From Drechmeria coniospora (Eukaryota; Ascomycota; Sordariomycetes; Hypocreales; Ophiocordycipitaceae), in assembly GCF_001625195.1 (NCBI RefSeq), contig NC_054391.1, positions 1,612,001-1,676,000 on the forward strand: DNA of 64,000 nucleotides, written 5' to 3'. Every line of letters starts with the position of its first letter. Position 1 is the first letter of the stretch. A program made the position numbers and the translations under genes. Below the pieces are notes generated by a model. The model made no database searches, was not told where the DNA came from, and saw only the letters and a program-made list of their open reading frames with translations. Positions 10,391-22,867 of this stretch are shown in pieces.

Positions 10391-13300
10391 CCATGACGTA
10401 ACTACATGTACATGTACAACTACAGTAGATGTTCAGGAAGGTCACACCCACTGGGTCGTGATCTAAGAGGGTGACACTGTCGGGCTGCGAAGGCGCAATG
10501 AGGGGTCCGGGGATTCTATACAAGTACATGCCCGGTGTACAGTACGGAGTAGATGTATAATAATGACTGTACTTGAACATGTATCTACAAGTAAGTACTT
10601 AATACTCCGTACAAGTCTGTATTACTACTGTGCCAAGTACTGTGAAGAGTACTTGCTGTACTGAACCGAGTGACATGTTTAGTTGTATCACATGCAAGTA
10701 CTTATTTACACTTATCTGTGCAAGTACTCCATATACAAACATGTGCATGTGTTCATGGAAGCACGAGGGTATTATTCTTGGGTATTGATACGAGTGCGCG
10801 TCAATGTACTCCGTAGTTGTACTTGTATTGCATGTGCTGTATTATGGCAAGGCCGCATGGCTAGCATGCCCACCCAAGAGGAATAAGAGGATCCCCGGAG
10901 TTGCCGCAGTGGGCGGGAGCTAACGAGTAATTGCCGCGTATGCATGTACTATTACTTAATCCTACTTGCCTAGGTACTTACTTATATATACATGTACTGT
11001 AAGCAGGTGTAGGTGTAGGGGTAGGGGTAGTTGTACTGTGTATTGTACTCCGTACTTGTACGTTGTCGTGTGCACCTAGGGAGTACAGAGTGGGGGCGTG
11101 GTGAATATACAGCACGTGATAGATATAAGTACGGTGCTTGCATATGCCAACAGCTCGTACGGAGTACAGAACATGCCATGTGCACTTCTACTTGGTGAAC
11201 CTCCTCAGTCTCCCCTTTTTCCGTTTGCGCATTTCCCAGGAGGAACGGTACAGTGTGAACGATGCGCGAGTGCCTGTACATGCATGTGCTCGTGCGAACA
11301 TTCATTCATCGGGCATGCGAGGTGACTACAAGTACTTACGTAAGTCGATGCGTGAAGGAGCAGATGCGGTTCTGCCTTACTAATGGGTCCTAAATCTGGT
11401 GTAGCGCTCCATTCCTCCAGCAACTGATTAAATCCTGAGATCCTGACTCCATCCTTCTTCCCAATTATTAAGTATGCATCGAGGTCTGTACTTGCTTCTA
11501 CAACTTCCAGGCATACTTACTTGTGCAAGCAATACGTGGAGTTTTGGTAAATGTCTGTATCTGTTCGGAGTACTTACGGAATATTACATGCACTCGGTAC
11601 ATTTAGGTTATTTGTAGGACTTCAATGGCACATCAGTACTCCGCATGGGTCCCTCAATTGGTCACAATACTGTACTGCCCAGATGAATACTTCGTTAGTT
11701 ATACACGTACGTAAGTACCTTCACATGTACGGAGTACAGTACTCCGAACGACTACAGTACACCCTGGACATGGATTCAAGTCCCATGCTCGGCAATTCCT
11801 AGCGCCGATAGAAGGACACTTCTGTACTTACTTGAGTGCTTGGACCTGCAGCAAGTATTACAGTACTTGTACAGAGTACAGACTGCAGTCCCTACAAGCA
11901 CTTTGCCATATATTTCAGCACCACAGTGCGCACGACAAGTGTGCTTTGCATGGCAGCACGTACCGTGGTCAGCGAAAGAGGAAAGCGGTATGCATTCCTA
12001 ATCACTCCTACGTGTTCAGCATTCTCACGGTGCATGTCCTCGTTGACGTTCCCTTTCCATGTATGTCCACTGTGCGTTCTGCTACACGTAAACATACTAG
12101 GCAGTACGGATGTGCACTTGCTGTACAGTACGGAGAAAGGAGTTCATGTACTTCGTACAGTACTTGCAGGTGTACCGGTACTGTAGGTGTGCAATACTCC
12201 GTGCTCAGTACCTCATGTAAATACTACTTGATCGCATGTAAGCAAGTACAACTAGTTGTACTCCGCAGGTGTGCGGACTACTCCGTGCCTAAGGATTATT
12301 TGTACATATGCACTCAAGTAAGTAAATACTTCTCAAGTACAGTTCAGTCAGGTGCAGAAATGCAAGTACGTGGGAAAAAGGGGCACATACTTACCTACCA
12401 AGAATTCTTCCCGTACTCCGCACAACGCGCAGCACATGCACCATGGCCATGTACATGTACAGCGATTCACGTACTGGTACTCCGTACAAGGGTGTGTACT
12501 TACATGTACTTAAAGGGTCAAACCCGCGACGACTGAGCAAGGGTTATCATTAATAATTATCCGATCCACCGATGTGAGCGATACTGATCTGTCGACGAAA
12601 TCGAACGCAACCGAGAATCAAGACTCTGCAAAGTGCATGTCTTTGTAGGTGTGAGCAACGACGACGCAAAAATGCGACAAGTGGTTAGTACATGTAAACA
12701 CAAAGCAATGAGTGTCCAGCTGTATTTGCATTTTTGCCCACACCCATCGTCATCGATCCGCGTCGGCCATGTATCAAGTACTTGGCAAATGCACATGTGC
12801 TTGAAGTCGATATACTTGTACGCATTATCGTAGGATACGAACAATACGACAAATATCCACCCAAAGTATGTACAGCTAAGTACTTGCAGCTGCATGTAGT
12901 TGTACTTACTTCCAGTACTTGTACATGTCTACATGTACATACTGTAGTTATAAGCACAAGTGTAGGTGTAAATTAATTGTACAGTAAGTGCATGCAATCG
13001 CAGAGTGTGTACAGTATGCAGGTGCGGGTACCGTGGGTCAGGCTCTACGCCAAAGCAAACGAAACAGCCCCGCGTTTGAGCTGCTGGACATGGGACCTCT
13101 GGGTGAATCTGGGGACTAGGTAGTGGGCGGGGCGTTCTTGACAATGCTTGAATGAATTGCATCATGTAAGTACTAGCTGTAGGTCTTCTCCGTATGTAGC
13201 GCCTACATGTACAGTACTTGCACCTAGATACGAGTACTTGTAAGTAATGCTTGCTGTTCGTGGATACTGGTCCACTTCTGGATTGATTTCGTGCTCGCAT

Positions 13301-13990
13301 ACATATAAGTACGTTGTACATACTGTAGAGTACTTGACATACGATAGAGAACTTGCCGTAAATGTGTACTGTTATTGCTGCGTGTCCCGTGTACCGAGTT
13401 GATGCCACGGAGTAGGCGTAACCATCAATGTACCTGTACATGCAAATACACCTACGCCTAGGTGTACTGATACTATAGTCCACACCCTGGATCTGCACAT
13501 TTGGAACCAAAGAGTACATGTTGATACTGGTTCTGTAAGTACTGTACAGTAGGTATACATCAGTCAGGTATGAACGCACATGTACGTGTGCTAGACATAA
13601 GTGCATCGGGGCGGCATTCCGTCCTGCACCTATAATTACTTGTCTACATGTACTACTTCGTATGCACTCCTATTAATGCGATGCGGTAGTATACCACGGG
13701 CCATCCCTTCCTTCTGATTTTGCCCCGCAGTACGGAGTAGCAGTTCAAGGATTTGCTTCGGGCGGTTACTTACCGAACTTGCACTTACTTACTTGCACAT
13801 GTATGTACAGTAAGTACTTGCACCGAATACATGCTCGATGACCCTCGAGGAGCGGGCATGGTGTAACATAAAACGACACAAACTGGTGGGAAGGAATGAA
13901 GCAGTGTATGTGTAGGAACACATGTCTACCCAGGGATACCTTTCCAAGGTTTCATACGATCTGTCCACGCAAGTGCAAGTACTGATTCGG
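10391..13990. repeat. largest GTAC-motif-rich intergenic cluster
   Basis: About 3.6 kb of low-complexity, non-coding sequence saturated with GTAC, TACTTAC, TACATGTAC and GTACTCCGTAC-type words. I counted roughly 17 copies of the last type or one-mismatch variants, on both strands (for example near 10600, 11044, 11157, 11726, 12477 and 13727). Several accidental frames of 60-230 codons are open, but their translations are rich in Tyr, Thr, Cys, Ser and Val, as the repeat itself dictates, so I do not call genes. Confidence 0.75.
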
Positions 13991-14403
13991 CTATAATAGC
14001 CTCAACCCCGACCTGAGGCCCATCTGCACATCGGTATAACGACAACTACCGAGTGCTGTTTTTGAACCCGGCCCTCTTTCGTTCAGCAAACGCGTGCGAA
14101 CTTCTGTTCGTCGCCCAGGACTCAAACTCTCGCGTGCCTCGCACGAACCACGACAAACAGGGTGGAGGCACCCGCATAGTAGCTCCATCTCTGCTGTGCC
14201 ACGCGAGCCCCCATCTATGAGCACGGTCAGTCTCGCACAGCTTGACATCACATCGTGTGCAGAGTGAAGGATCATTCTCCTCTGGAACGACCGAAGTCGC
14301 CTAGAGCATACGTTGGTGCTGTTTACCACATGAACGTACGCTTTAGCTTCCATGAACAACATCATCTCGTTTGATGGCTAATGTTGAGCAGGTTGACGTC
14401 GAG
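13991..14403. promoter_or_regulatory. upstream region of the secreted cysteine-rich gene
   Basis: Motif-poor spacer directly upstream of the signal-peptide gene. It presumably holds the promoter. No TATA box is obvious. Confidence 0.35.
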
Positions 14404-15642
14404 ATGGCACTGCTCTTCGCCCTCTTCCTCTCCTTTCCGGCACAAGCATACGCTGCGCCACGAATGAGGGTTCTCGACCCAGCCACATCCGAAGGCTTCG
14501 GCGAGCGAAGTGGCGACGTCGTGCTCTTGCAATGTCCAAGTGATAACCCCGAAAAGTTCAAGGAGTTTGGGAAACTGTGGGGGGGAGCAGAAATCCTCGA
14601 TCAAGTCAAGAGTTGTGTTCCTGACTTTGGGGACAAGGAAACGAGACCTATGGGTATGAAGCATGCGATGCCGTCCAACCAACCTGCATCTGACATGAAA
14701 ACCAGCGCCAAGTAACATCTGTCCCGCCGTCATCGGCATGTGGGGATGCCTCCGTGGCCTCAGCTGTACATACGAACGGAACTGCGTATCCGGCTTGGAT
14801 TGCCCGTTTACCAAGGCATGTTCTTATGCCCCATGCTTGAGAAAATCAAAGGAAATGCGCTGCAAAATCTCGCCGAGTCCGGAGCCGAGCGTAAAGGACG
14901 CATTTGACGAACTGGAATTGCTGGTTCGAATTGGCGACAAGATCAAGGAGGCCTATGGTACGCTCTTCGCGAACATCATGGTCAACAGCACCACGGTGAA
15001 TACGACAATGATTTTCCAAAGCGTCAAGGAGGGCAGCACAGTTTTCGAAAGCCTCGGCCAACTGCGTGGCCGGAACATTATGACCAAGTTTAGGCTGAAT
15101 TATCCGTTCGGAGACGCAAAGGAGATACCGTTTGAACATATAACCGGCTTCAGCCTAGATTACAAGCCGTTCTTCAACGGCATGAACCCAGTGAACAACA
15201 TTCAAGACCACTGTGATGGATTCGAAATTCAAGGCAAGTCTACTCATTCTTCGCAGCCAGCATTTCCAGCCGCGTGCAGTCCGAAAGCCACAGCTAGCTT
15301 TTGATTTCTTCCGCTAACCTTGGTCCTCCCAAGACGTCAGGTTGCGGGCGCGTCACACAGCCAGCGGCCTGTACATGCAGTATGCGCCTGCCGTGCAGCC
15401 GGAGATGACTGCCGGTAGCTGCAATACGAATTTGAAATCGGTCATAAACATGCCGCTGGCCCCAGAGATATGGGAGGCAAGAATTGGGGATCGGAAGCCG
15501 GATCCGGAGCAGGAGCTGTGTTGGGTACGTATTTCCCGTTCGGCTGCGGCATACGATGGGATGGGGATGGGATGCTAACATGCGAGAACAACAGAGAAAT
15601 TGGACAAACCCCATATTGTGTCGCACAATTCGACGCTATTAG
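14404..15642 (+). CDS. secreted cysteine-rich protein, unrecognised family (copy A)
   Basis: Predicted 338-residue protein in four exons: 14404-14653, 14706-15233, 15334-15524 and 15595-15642. The chosen ATG opens a classic signal peptide (MALLFALFLSFPAQAYA). An in-frame ATG at 14374 would put a polar stretch in front of it and spoil it. The mature part has a central cysteine frame C-x8-C-x5-C-x5-C-x5-C-x5-C-x4-C-x8-C, a middle domain without cysteines, and a C-terminal piece with HTASGLYMQY and NWTNPILCR. The diverged copy B at 22868-24046 shares the cysteine spacing, intron positions and end motifs, which validates this model. Introns 1 and 3 are GT-AG with CTGAC or CTAAC branch points. Intron 2 starts GCAAGT (a GC-AG intron). 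I do not recognise the family; extracellular export is the only inference I make about its role. Confidence 0.72.
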
Positions 15643-17100
15643 TACGATGGCGGCCCGATGGACATGCTGCACGTTGGTCTGCCTAGAAGGCCATCGCCTG
15701 GGCGGGAGATCGAAGGCCCCGCACAAGCAGTCGTGAGCAGGCAGGCAATGACGATAGCCATGTATAAATGTACATAATATGTTTCTCTCTGGGGACCGAC
15801 CCATTTACGCTCACGACGGGAAGGCTCTCCTCTTGAACACATGAACGCCCTGGCGGCGAAGCCGACTACCATCTGCGTTGCCCCTGACACCGTTCTGCCA
15901 CCTTTGTAGCCATCGCGACCTCGTAGGCCAAGACCAAAGCTGGCATGTTTCGGAGTAGCTCCAGCCCAGGCGAAGGCTTACAATTTGATGGCAGATTCGC
16001 CAATTGACTTTGCGAGAGCCTGCTGCGCACGATGCTGTCGAGACGCCGAAATGGTGACATCGTCGACGGGCCGGATGAGAAAGCCTACTCGCTGCACATT
16101 TGCCTGTACGTGATCAAATGGAGGCGTTGGTTTTCGTCGGACTGTACGGACAATGATTCTCCTGGGCATGGAAATGCAGCAACTGGTGCATGCTCGACTC
16201 GGTGAACTTTCACTATGCAGACCAGATATGGGTAATACAAGTACATGATGCGAAAGGAGGTTGGTGGGGTGCGCAGCTTAAACCAAGGTTAATGGAATAC
16301 ACAGTAATGTAAGTAAGTCTCGAAACAAACCCATGGTACTCCGTACGTACGACCATAATTGAGGGCAAGCGCCTCCATTTCCGGGACCGTTGTCCTCCAG
16401 AACGGGATGACCACGCCCATGCTAGACTCCCGAACCGTTTTGTCCGGTGAACAGCTGCCTAACGGAATCATCAACCGTTTTCTTAGTAAACCACAAACCC
16501 ACCAACATCGGTCATCGGGGGCAAGTTTCAACAGGATACTACTTGTGCGGTCATACCAGACATCTCATTAACTAAACGTAGTTGTCGCTGCCTGAAAACA
16601 ACTGCTCAGGGGCCGGATGGCATCATGCGACCGGCTTCGTGCGCAAGTCCGAGCCACTGCACAGACCGGAGGCTTTCCTCGATGCGCTGCCTCACGCGAA
16701 TTGCTGCCTTTTGCAGCGCCGTGCGGCCGCTTCGAGCCATTGGAAGACCTTGGAAAAGGCAGGTCACTTGGAGAGATAGACTAGTTTTGATATAATCGCT
16801 GCTTACAGTATATCTTTCACTAAAGATCAGTTCACTCCAATTTACCTAAGAGTAAAAATTCTGCCCAAACTGGTTGCGGGCGCAAATATGGCCAAGACGA
16901 TAATAAATCACGGAAGAGAGTTCGGGCTAGCGACACGACCATGCCCATTTCACAGCATAAACACGTCGAAAAAACGAAAGGGCGACGGTATAATATGCTT
17001 TATCAAGGCTAGAAGGCAGAGCGAACGCGATTTCGATAATGCCTCCGCAAACCACTTGGCGAGAACCACAACATTAACGCACGCGCTTTGAAGAAATCGA
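15643..17100. other. intergenic with possible minus-strand gene remnants
   Basis: No intact gene is recognised. On the minus strand several short stretches look protein-like, for example GVVIPFWRTTVPEMEALAL at about 16350-16430 and ALQKAAIRVRQRIEESLRS at about 16650-16740. A good GTAAG donor sits near 15990 with a CAG acceptor near 15950. They are in different frames with stops between, so at best this is a decayed gene. The part from about 16780 is AT-richer. Confidence 0.35.
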
Positions 17101-17580
17101 GCTGGCGTTGCAAAGACGCACAATGTATCGATAAGTATGTACGGAGTACCAACGGAAATTGCTAGGACTTCTATCATACTAAGGTACTTAGATTCATAGG
17201 ACGTACTGTACCGTACTGTACAGTACCTAGTACTTACTTACAAGCACTAGCACCTACTGTAGGCGTACGCCTACTGCACTGCGCTGTACATATACTGACT
17301 GTACTGAAGTACAGGCAGGCGTAATACAAGTAGTATTCTCTAGGTAGGTACAAGTAAGTAGTATTCTCCAGTAAAAATAAGTACATGTACATTGCTTGTG
17401 CCTTTAAACCTGCGGTGTCTGATTGGCTAATAATCCTTGTCAGAGGCAGAATGACTGCCGGAGGGGTGGCGAATGGGTGGGGCAAGAAAAAATTGGGTTG
17501 AAAAAACCCCGTTTCAGTGGCCAGTGTGCGCTCGTCATGCCTGAACATTCAGGGTGCAGTACTCCGTAGATCTGCAGGCT
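17101..17580. repeat. GTAC-motif-rich intergenic cluster
   Basis: Short cluster of GTAC-type words (GTACGGAGTACC near 17137, AGTACTCCGTAG near 17557, with TACTTACTTACAAG between), ending just upstream of the homoaconitase gene. Confidence 0.7.
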
Positions 17581-17650
17581 TGTGGAAAACGCAACGTCAC
17601 TGCCTTTCAACATTGTCGACGAGCTCGATTGTTTCCATCGCTATCCTGCC

Positions 17651-20530
17651 ATGACCTGCAGGCCTGTGAGTAAATTCTTCTTTGACGATTGTCTAGTCGA
17701 ATCTGACTCTCCGAGGTGTAGTCTCTGGGGGCCAGACCATTAGGTCTGCCGTGCGGGCACAGGCCGCAGCGGAGGAGCATCTATGCTCACCTGCGATTCC
17801 GCTCTCTGAGCACGACCGCCCTCGCCTCTCGCCCGCAAAAGGAGACTCCTTTCTCGGCCCTCCTCCGATCCGAGAAGCGTTCACCGCAGACGTTGACGGA
17901 AAAGATCGTGCAGCGCTATGCCGTCGGCCTCCCCGAGGGAAAGCTCGTCCGGAGTGGCGACTACATCAGCTTGAAGCCTCACCACTGCATGACGCATGAC
18001 AACTCATGGCCCGTCGCGCGCAAGTTCATGTCCATGGGAGCCACGCAGGTCTGCCGGCCGCAGCAGATAGTCATGACGATCGACCACGACGTGCAGAATA
18101 CCAGTGCCGCGAATCTCGACAAGTACCAGCAGATTGAGGCCTTTGCCGCGCGGCACGGCATCGACTTCTATCCCGCGGGTTGGGGTATCGGGCACCAGAT
18201 TATGGTGGAAGAAGGATATGCTTGGCCAGGCACCATGACGGTGGCCTCGGATAGCCACAGCACCCACTACGGCGGAGTTGGCTGCCTCGGGTACGTACAT
18301 TGATGCGCATCGTTTCCATTCCTACATGACCTTGGAGGCGTCGTCGCACCCAAGACCTGGGCTCACGAATTATGCCTTCTCTGGAGTAATGGCTGACTCC
18401 GAACCTTGATCAGAACTCCGGTTGTACGCTCCGACGCCGCCAGTGTCTGGGCGACGTCGCAGACTTGGTGGCGCTGTCCCCCTGTTGCGCGGGTAACATT
18501 CACAGGCACCCTGCAGGCCGGCGTAACGCCCAAGGACGTAATAGTCGCCTTGTGTGGGTTGTTCGGGAGTGACGTGCTCAACCACGCAGTCGAGTTCACC
18601 GGCTCCGACGAGACCATGGCAAGCCTGCCGGTAGATGGCCGGTTAACCATAGCAAACATGTCGTGTGAATGGGGAGCGCTTTCCGGTTTATTTCCCATCG
18701 ACCAGACCCTGGAGAGATGGCTACGAGCCAAGGCAGCCGAGGCGCTGGCGCTTGATAACCGGGCGACGCAGCAACGTATTTCGCAGCAAAGGATAGACGA
18801 GCTCTTCGCCAACCCTCTTACGGCAGACGACGATGCCGTATACGCCAAGCAGCTATATCTCAACCTCGATACCCTCCTCTCGCCATACGTCTCGGGCCCG
18901 AATTCAGTCAAGGTCATGACGCCGTTGGCCGAGCTCGAAGCGCGGAAGATCAAGGTTGACCGAGCGTAGTATGCATACACCTTGATGAGTCGGCATGACC
19001 GAGATGTCGCTGATTTGTTTCGGCCATAGTATTGTCTCTTGCACCAACTCGCGTGCTTCGGACATCGCCGCCGCCGCCAAGGTCTTCAAGGATGCCGCCA
19101 AGGCCAACCCCGGCACCACTCCCACCATTGCCGACGGCGTCCAGTTCTACATCGCCGCGGCCTCGGCTCCCGAGCAGCGGGCGGCCGAAGCCGCCGGCGA
19201 CTGGCAGGTCTTGCTCGACGCCGGCGGGCAACCACTGCCTGCCGGATGCGGGCCTTGTATCGGGCTCGGGCGCGGACTGCTCGAGGCCGGCGAGGCGAGT
19301 CCACATGTCACCCGTAGGAGGGACGTCCCGCTAACTCTTACATCCAGGTCGGCATCAGCGCTAGCAACCGCAACTTCAAGGGACGGATGGGCTCGCGAGG
19401 TCAGTGCTTCCCGTGCACCTTTTTTCCTTCCAAGAAATTCTCGGCGTCACGTCGTGTAAATGAAGCCTTCCTTGGCGGCTCTATGCTCCAATTTTCTTCG
19501 AGCATGGGGATACGGTACTGACCATGTCTTAGACGCCCACGCGTACCTTGCAAGTCCCGAGGTCGTGGCGGCCAGCGCGCTCAGCGGCACCATCGCGGGG
19601 CCGGACATCTACCCGGTGCCGGCGGACTGGTCAGGCGTCGATTACGGCTATGGCACCAGCACTGAACCTACCGTCAAGGATAAGCTGGTCAATCTTGTCC
19701 AGCAGATAGACTGGCAGATTGAACAGCTTGAGTCAGTAGCGGATGAGTCTGATAGGATGCAAACCGAAATCCTGTCTGGTTTCCCAGATAAGATCAGTGG
19801 GCAGATTCTATGGTTAGACTCGGACAATCTGAGTACGGATGGTATCTAGTAAGTATATGCGAACGTTTGTAAGGTGTCTAGACTAATTGATTATCATAGC
19901 CCGGGAACTCTGTAAGTTGAAAGTCTCGGCCTGCCGGGGGTTTTGCGTTTCAAATGGCACAGCGGCGAAATGAAGAGTAGATCCGCTAACAGACTCTCTC
20001 GCCAAAGGACCTACCGGGATGATGTCACCAAAGATGAGATGGCAAATGCTTGCATGCAGAATTACGATCCAGACTTTGGCACCATCGCATGTCCCGGTGA
20101 CATCCTGGTATCGGGCTACAACTTCGGCACAGGCTCGTCACGCGAGCAGGCTGCCACAGCGATTCTAGCTAAGCAGATCTCGCTCGTAGTGGCGGGCAGT
20201 TTCGGAAACATTTTTGCGCGCAACGCCATTAATAACGCGCTCATGAACCTTGAGATACCACGCCTTGTCGAGCGCCTACGATCCCACTTTTCCTCCACGA
20301 CGGAAGGGAAGGGAGGGGAGGGAGGGAAGACGACGCCGGCGCTAACGCGCCGCACGGGCTGGACATTGACATGGGATCTTCGGCGCAGTGTCGTCGAGGT
20401 ACAGGAGGGCCCGGGCGGTGCAACATGGACCGAGAAGGTCGGTGAGCTGCCGGCTCCTGTGCAGGCTATCATCGCAGCTGGTGGTCTCGAGGCGTGGACC
20501 AGGGCCGAGGTTTCCAAGTCCAGTCCGTAA
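17651..20530 (+). CDS. LYS4: homoaconitase, mitochondrial (LYS4)
   Basis: Homoaconitase is a 4Fe-4S enzyme that converts cis-homoaconitate to homoisocitrate in the alpha-aminoadipate lysine pathway of fungi. The model gives 768 residues in eight exons: 17651-17665, 17722-18290, 18414-18968, 19030-19294, 19348-19399, 19533-19848, 19900-19911 and 20008-20530. The N-terminus is Arg/Ser-rich like a mitochondrial presequence. The three iron-sulfur ligands are present: C384 in VSCTNSR, and C453 and C456 in [18 protein letters not shown]-type substrate binding is seen as [10 protein letters not shown] near the end. Oddities: exon 7 is only 12 nt, but is needed for the conserved YPG-TY join; intron 4 starts GCGAGT (GC-AG); PAGWGIGHQ has Trp159 where I expect Arg; a purine-rich insert codes for Gly/Lys near the C-terminus. 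It is flanked by two paralogous secreted-protein genes. Confidence 0.9.
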
Positions 20531-21990
20531 TGTGGATTTCCGTACTTTACTGCGACTGGCGGATGGACCAAGTTTCTGGCAGATTCTGGATCCTTTGCTA
20601 CGTGCTGATGTGGCGAGCATAGGTTTGTGACGGCCATGTCCTGACCTGCCGAAGCTGTACAGTGCCACTACTTGGGATTGGTGGAGTAGCTCGATGACTA
20701 TGGGCAGAGATCGGAGTGTGTATCGAGCATATGGGCGGATGATACGGGGTTAGATCAAGCATGGAGATGGATGAAAGAAAGAAAAAACGAAAGCACAGCA
20801 CAGAGTTACGTTCTGTGAATAGAAGTTGCTTTTCTGTGCAAAATCTTTGGAGAAGGGACATAATTATCAGTAGCTAGTTAGCAAGGTCTCTAGCAAGTAG
20901 GGGAATACCAGGTACTAATAATAGATATAAAAGAAGATTTGCCGACGGAGGATTGCCGCGCACAAATTGTCGCGCAAGGCAAGCACGATGAACTTCAATC
21001 AAGAGTTTTCTTATAAGAAAGTATTCGTGCGAAGATCTGCAATGAGCTATCGAGAATAGGTTTCGTGTTGTATAGGTAGGCCGCGATATTATAACAAGCT
21101 ATTCCTACTCTACATCGAAATGAGAAGAGGACCGGGGTCCAGGCATGCAGGGTACGTCTGATCAAATCATGGTAGCTTGGGGGCGATCATCACCCATGAG
21201 CCATTGACCGGGGCCTCACCCGATGTCGACAGTCGAAAGGAGGGTGATGCGGCCTTGATTCAGCACTCTTCGAGCTCATTGGTAGGCGAGGTGTCCCGCA
21301 GGTGCTCAAGATGAGGTGCGCGGACTCGTCGATAGGTTTATTATAGTGGTGATAGAAGGCCTTGAGAGTAACAGCTAAGATGTGATCTTTATTGTTATGC
21401 TAGCACTTGCTCGTGTGAGCGATACATGTCACTCTTAATCTGCGCGAGAATTTGGTTGCATAATAACCAGCGCGGTTCTGCAACAAGTCATTACGAATAG
21501 CGAAAACGTGATTCAGCAGAAAACTGATTTCCAGCGCGTAAATAACGAAGCTGAGCACTAGAAAGAGAAACGAGTACGTTGCAAGCTTAGCTAGTGTTAA
21601 CTGTGGGAAAGTGGGAGTTGACTGCGCAGAAGAGGGAGGGAAAAATGAGCCAACGCACAGAAAAAGGCCCAACAGGCAGACGGAGAGGCGTGGGATGGCG
21701 GCGCATCCAACCAGAAGACACAGCACCTGGTGCTACGGTTGAATATAGCTGGCACTGGTGCAGACAACTACAAGACGAGCTGGTTAAACAAGAGAAAGTC
21801 GGCCGATGATGGGGGTGTGCGAGCTGGGGGGAGGGCGTCCGGCATTTGCAGCGCAAGACCGGGACCGGAGGTCGAATCGGTAGGACATCAAGTCGGTCCG
21901 GTCGGGTCAGGGTCGTCCGGGACGGAGGCAGGTAGGGCACGAAGACGGTGCCGGAAATCGGGTCTCATCGCACAAGTACAAGTAGATGGT
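20531..21990. other. intergenic, no gene recognised
   Basis: About 1.5 kb downstream of LYS4, partly AT-rich (20750-21120). Open frames are short and unbiased. The word CTAATAATAG at 20915-20924 fits the MEF2/RlmA consensus but has no nearby start codon and may be chance. Confidence 0.35.
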
Positions 21991-22450
21991 GTGCCTCTCC
22001 AAGTCAATCATGCAAGCGTACTTTTGTACGTACAAGATAATTCGATCTTGCATAGAGTGCTTGTACATATTCTTGTAGGTGTCATGTTCTCCAGGCATCA
22101 CCATGACGACTAAGTATGTGCATTTAGGCTTACTGTACTCCGTATGTACACTGTAAGTACTCCGTACTACTTGTATGATCAAAAATGTCAGGAGACATAT
22201 ACTTACATCGGTCATGTGACTGAGCTACCTAATTGTACGTTGTACTGTATTCAAGTTATGCCATGAGACAGTTCCTCTCAAGAGGACGAAGGAGAGGGGC
22301 TCCTGAGAGATCAATACTACATCACCCCACAACCAATCCTACAGCTAGTCATCAGCGTCGTGGCTACTATCACCCAGACGTCCTCACCCTACATGTACGG
22401 AGACTACTGTACATGTAGTTACAGTAATACTCCGTAAGTGCAAGTTATTC
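21991..22450. repeat. GTAC-motif-rich intergenic cluster
   Basis: Contains GTACTCCGTATG and AGTACTCCGTACTA (near 22135 and 22157), TACGGAGACTAC near 22390 and ATACTCCGTAAG near 22427, with TACATGTAG strings. No gene. Confidence 0.7.
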
Positions 22451-22867
22451 CTTCTCAGTCCATCGGCCTATCGGGACTCTTCTCTCCATGCGCCCCGCCG
22501 AACGAACGTCTTTTTGTTACGTTCCTGTAATATTCCTTCGTTTACAGGTACGGCTAGAATGGTACGAAGAGACTACAAATACGGGTTAATGCCACGTCGT
22601 ACTTACTGTTTCGCCGTCTCTTGTTCCGGGTCCGGTTTCCTACACCATGCTTGCAGTACTCTTTTTCTTTTTCAAAGGAACGTTCAGGGCTTCCTCCGGC
22701 AGTTGAACAAGACCCGACAAGACAAGGGAACCATATCGGATGCTTTGAAGTGCCCGGGATTCTTACGTCATAGAACTGCACTTGTTTGTGTAGAGGTACG
22801 GTCATTCCAACTCAACGACAGCGTAGATAGCTAGTTATCTCGCTGACCAGAACGAGAAGCTTGCAAC
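22451..22867. promoter_or_regulatory. upstream region of secreted copy B
   Basis: Spacer before the start codon of copy B. I see no clear core promoter element and no gene. Confidence 0.3.

Noticed and set aside
11832..12536. 234-codon frame within the GTAC cluster
   Set aside because: Composition (Tyr/Thr/Cys/Ser/Val) is dictated by the repeated words; no start context, intron or domain.
10391..13990. CRISPR array or tandem satellite
   Set aside because: Motif copies are irregularly spaced, on both strands, without uniform spacers, and the organism is a fungus.
13991..14365. tRNA-like words (for example TTTGAGTCC, GGTTCAAAA) on the minus strand
   Set aside because: I could not fold a cloverleaf with acceptor, D and anticodon arms at the right spacing; no tRNA gene is supported anywhere in the window.
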